Assembly (NCBI GenBank): GCA_036525535.1
Contig: DATDAH010000042.1
Location: 1 to 52,543 of the forward strand
Reading direction: 5' to 3'
From: DATDAH01 sp036525535
GTDB taxonomy: Bacteria; Actinomycetota; Acidimicrobiia; Acidimicrobiales; DATDAH01
DNA length: 52,543 bases
Shown here: positions 50,367-52,543 of the stretch, in pieces
Layout of the letters: the number at the start of each line of letters is the position of its first letter
Numbering within the stretch: the stretch's first letter is position 1
Notes under the pieces: model-generated
Told to the model about the DNA's origin: nothing
Seen by the model: the letters and a program-made list of their open reading frames with translations, nothing else
Database searches by the model: none
Translations under genes and position numbers: made by a program

Positions 50367-50440
50367 TGGGCCGTGAGGGACTCGAACCCCCGACCCCCTG
50401 CGCGTCATGCAGGTGCGCTAGCCAACTGCGCCAACGGCCC
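50367..50440 (-). tRNA. tRNA-Val (anticodon GAC)
   Basis: Read on the minus strand, the acceptor arms GGGCCGT (50440-50434) and ACGGCCC (50374-50368) pair fully, with discriminator A at 50367. The D stem is GCGC/GCGC and the anticodon stem CCTGC/GCAGG with loop ATGACGC, giving anticodon GAC (valine, GUC/GUU). The T arm is GGGGG-TTCGAGT-CCCTC (one G-U). CCA is not encoded. TATCGT (50457-50452, minus) is a possible -10. Length 74 nt. Confidence 0.95.
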
Positions 50441-50483
50441 CAGAGAAGAGGACGATACCAGCCGCCCCTGCCACACTGCGCCC

Positions 50484-50855
50484 GTGGACCATCGCAGCAT
50501 CGCCCGGATCACCGCCGCGGGTCGGGTCGCCATCGGCGCCGCGCTCCTCATCGCTCCCCGCGCGGCTACCCGCGCGTGGATCGGCGAGTCCGGCGGGCAA
50601 GCCGGGGCCAAGCTCCTGGCCCGCGGCCTCGGCGGACGGGACCTCATCCTCGGCCTCGGTGTGATCAACGCCCTCGACCGAGGCGACCCTCGGGCCCAGG
50701 ACTGGGTGCGGGCGTCTGCACTGGCGGATGGGGCCGACGCGGTGGGCACGGCCCTGGCGTTTCGCCACCTGCCCAAGCGCTCCCGCTTCGGCGTGCTCCT
50801 CCTGGCCGGCGGGGCCGCCGTGGTGGGGTTCGTGGCCGCCGACAACCTGGACTGA
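50484..50855 (+). CDS. Small membrane protein, DUF4267-like
   Basis: A 123-residue protein with about four hydrophobic segments (near 14-27, 52-65, 78-88, 102-119) and the motif GAKLLARGLGGRDLILGLG, which resembles the DUF4267 family. Its function is unknown. GTG 50484 is chosen because a longer reading from 50373 would run antisense across the tRNA-Val gene. It is divergent from that tRNA with 43 bp between. Confidence 0.68.
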   Translation: MDHRSIARITAAGRVAIGAALLIAPRAATRAWIGESGGQAGAKLLARGLGGRDLILGLGVINALDRGDPRAQDWVRASALADGADAVGTALAFRHLPKRSRFGVLLLAGGAAVVGFVAADNLD

Positions 50856-50915
50856 GGTTCCTGGCCCGGCGGCCCCCGGCGCCCGCTGCAGCGCCGAGGA
50901 CCGCCGAGCCGAGGC

Positions 50916-51791
50916 TCAGACGCCAGGGTCGAGGAGGCCCCAGCGGCGACGGATGGCCCGGTCCAGCGTGCCGAAGACCAGGCTGTCCACGAGGATGCCG
51001 ATGACCAGGATGGCGATCATCACGGCCAGGAGGCCGTCGGCGTTCTGCAGGTTCCGGTTGGTCTGCAGCAGCACGCCGATCGACTCTCGTCCGGCGATGA
51101 CCACCAGCAGCTCACCGGCCATGAGGCTGCGCCAGGCGAACGCCCAACCCTGCTTGAGGCCGCCGACGAAGTAGGGCAATGACGCCGGCAGGACGATGTG
51201 GCGGTACTTCGACAGGCCACGGGCTCCCATGGCGTGACCGGCCCGCAGCAGGACCGGCGGGATGTTGTCGCTCCCCGCGATCAGGCCGTTGGCGATGGCC
51301 GGGGCCGCACCGAGGACGACCACGAACATGATCGCCTCCTCGGAGAGCTGGAAGAGCAGGATGGCCAGGGGGAACCAGGCGATCGACGGCATGGTCTGGA
51401 TCCCGGTGATGAGGGATCCCACCGCCACCCGCAGAACCTTGACCCGGGCCACCAAGCTGCCGAGGACGACGCCGATGACCAAGGCGAGGGCGAAGCCCTT
51501 GAAGGCCCGCGCCAGGGTGATGATCGCAGCCTCTTGGAGGCGACCCTCCTGGAGGTAGCCCCAGAGGGTCGAGAAGACCTCCTTGGGCCCGGGCAGGAGG
51601 TACTCGGGCTTCCAGCCCGACCACACCACGCACTGCCAGAGGAACAGGCCTATCGCGATGGCAGCCAGCTTCGGCCAGGTCAGGCTCCAGAGGTGGCGCA
51701 GGCGGGACGCCTTCGGCCCCTCGGCCGCCTCGAGGGCATCGAGGCCGGCAAAGGACTCGCTGGCCCGGTCGCGGGTGTCAGTGGTCAGCAT
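50916..51791 (-). CDS. Nitrate/sulfonate/taurine-type ABC transporter permease (SsuC/TauC/NrtB-like)
   Basis: A 291-residue permease with a 40-residue cytoplasmic N-terminus and six helices. PGPKEVFSTLWGYL is the SsuC-type first-loop signature. The later region FAWRSLMAGELLVVIAGRESIGVLL carries the G-E-L-L feature of this family. It pairs with the upstream ATPase gene (14 bp overlap). Substrates of this family include nitrate, aliphatic sulfonates and taurine; this one is undetermined because the binding protein is outside the window. Confidence 0.9.
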   Translation of the reverse strand: MLTTDTRDRASESFAGLDALEAAEGPKASRLRHLWSLTWPKLAAIAIGLFLWQCVVWSGWKPEYLLPGPKEVFSTLWGYLQEGRLQEAAIITLARAFKGFALALVIGVVLGSLVARVKVLRVAVGSLITGIQTMPSIAWFPLAILLFQLSEEAIMFVVVLGAAPAIANGLIAGSDNIPPVLLRAGHAMGARGLSKYRHIVLPASLPYFVGGLKQGWAFAWRSLMAGELLVVIAGRESIGVLLQTNRNLQNADGLLAVMIAILVIGILVDSLVFGTLDRAIRRRWGLLDPGV

Positions 51792-52543
51792 GACGGCGCA
51801 CCTCCTCGCGAAGCCGCTCGGTGATCCTCACGGAGAGGGCCGATGTGGCCGGGTCGTCCATCCGCCGGGGCCGGTCGGCCTCGACGAGGAACTCCTCGGC
51901 CACCCGCCCGGGCCGGCTCGTCAGCAGGACGATCCGGGTGCCGAGACGGACGGCCTCCCGGACGTTGTGGGTGACGAAGATCACCGTGAAGCCCCGCTCC
52001 AGGTAGAGCCGCTCGAGCTCGTCGTGGAGGAAGTCCCGGGTGATGGCGTCGAGGGCCCCGAACGGCTCGTCCATGAGGAGGACGTCCGCGTCCTGGGCCA
52101 GCGTGCGGGCCAGCGCGACCCGCTGCCGCATGCCCCCGGACAGCTCGTGGGGCCGCTTCTTGGCGAAGCCCTCGAGGTGGACCACGTTCAGCAGTTCCTG
52201 GGCCCGACGCCGCCGCTCGGCTTTCTTCACGCCGTGCAGCTGCTGGGCCAGTTCGATGTTGCCTGCCACCGTGAGCCACGGGAACAGGGCAGCCTCCTGG
52301 AACATCACCCCGGTCTTGCCGCTGACCTCACGCGTGCCCGTGGTGGGCTCGTCGAGGTCGGCGACGAGGTTGAGGAGGGTAGACTTGCCACAGCCCGAGG
52401 CACCGACCAGGCAGACGAACTCGCCCGGTTGTACGTCGAGATGGATGCCGTCCAAGGCGAGCACAGAGCCGGCTCCCCGGCCGTATCGCTTGGTCACAGC
52501 GTCGAGGTGGACATGTCCACCGGTGACGTGTGAGGGGTGTCCG
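51778..52543 (-). CDS. Nitrate/sulfonate/taurine-type ABC transporter ATP-binding protein (5' end at or beyond window edge)
   Basis: An ATPase of the SsuB/TauB/NrtD type. Walker A GASGCGKST, Q-loop MFQEAALFPWLTV, signature ELSGGMRQRVALARTL, Walker B VLLMDEPFGALD and the H-loop VTHNVREAV. GTG 52497 could be the start, but the frame stays open to the window end and HVHLDAVTKRYG just before it reads like the true first strand of an ATPase, so the start is probably outside or at the edge. Its 3' end overlaps the permease start by 14 bp, so the two are an operon. The substrate-binding protein is expected upstream. Confidence 0.9.
   Translation of the reverse strand, partial: GHPSHVTGGHVHLDAVTKRYGRGAGSVLALDGIHLDVQPGEFVCLVGASGCGKSTLLNLVADLDEPTTGTREVSGKTGVMFQEAALFPWLTVAGNIELAQQLHGVKKAERRRRAQELLNVVHLEGFAKKRPHELSGGMRQRVALARTLAQDADVLLMDEPFGALDAITRDFLHDELERLYLERGFTVIFVTHNVREAVRLGTRIVLLTSRPGRVAEEFLVEADRPRRMDDPATSALSVRITERLREEVRRHADH

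Noticed and set aside
50373..50483. N-terminal extension of the DUF4267-like gene
   Set aside because: It would be translated across the antisense strand of tRNA-Val; GTG 50484 gives a sensible protein.
1..52543. CRISPR arrays, insertion sequences, phage genes
   Set aside because: I saw no regularly spaced repeats, transposase or integrase motifs, or phage-type proteins on either strand.

Overview
This window is GC-rich (about 70% by eye), densely packed bacterial chromosome. It most likely comes from an actinobacterium (Actinomycetota), possibly of the Acidimicrobiia type. The supports are very high-GC codon usage, many GTG starts, a candidate actinobacterial 6C small RNA (9799-9930, minus), several apparently leaderless start sites (TANNNT 6-8 nt before the start codon), a GNAT-first Pat-like protein acetyltransferase and a HadA/HadB-like dehydratase pair. 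The phylum-level guess rests on these traits only. I see no insertion sequence, phage gene, CRISPR array or replication origin.

Layout. 1-5264 (+): the C-terminal part of glutamate synthase large subunit, a MauE/DoxX-like membrane protein, a nitroreductase and a small membrane protein. 5261-12226: central metabolism. A GntR/UTRA regulator is divergent from a mitochondrial-type aconitase. A HAD-phosphatase/acyltransferase fusion, the 6C-like RNA, a LysR regulator and citrate synthase follow. 12237-18905: quinone oxidoreductase, Pat-like acetyltransferase, a molybdopterin oxidoreductase and an SDR. 19001-21970: an LPXTG surface protein with DUF11-like domains, and an APH-type kinase.

22015-36019 looks like an amine/peptide/amide-use region. 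A monomeric sarcosine-oxidase-like flavoenzyme is translationally coupled to a Rieske oxygenase. Next come a CocE-type hydrolase, a complete dipeptide-type ABC transporter, an S9 peptidase, an HDAC-like amidohydrolase and a DmpA-type (S58) peptidase. The last two genes are head to head with overlapping start codons.

36031-49341 looks like a single regulon. A TetR regulator and a Rieske oxygenase face a potA-type ATPase plus aldehyde dehydrogenase. A substrate-binding protein and two permeases face two PYROXD2/CrtI-like flavoproteins, a third Rieske oxygenase and a class III aminotransferase. Each divergent promoter carries the same palindrome (TGACTGA-N4-TCAGTCA at 37811-37828, with a near copy at 43482-43503), so the split transporter and the catabolic enzymes are probably co-controlled. 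The best reading is uptake and oxidative breakdown of a cationic or quaternary amine compound. The substrate cannot be read from sequence, and no ferredoxin or reductase partner for the three Rieske oxygenases lies in the window.

49342-52543: two MaoC-fold dehydratases, tRNA-Val(GAC) followed by a long hairpin, a small membrane protein, and the permease and ATPase of a nitrate/sulfonate/taurine-type ABC importer whose ATPase gene runs to the window edge.
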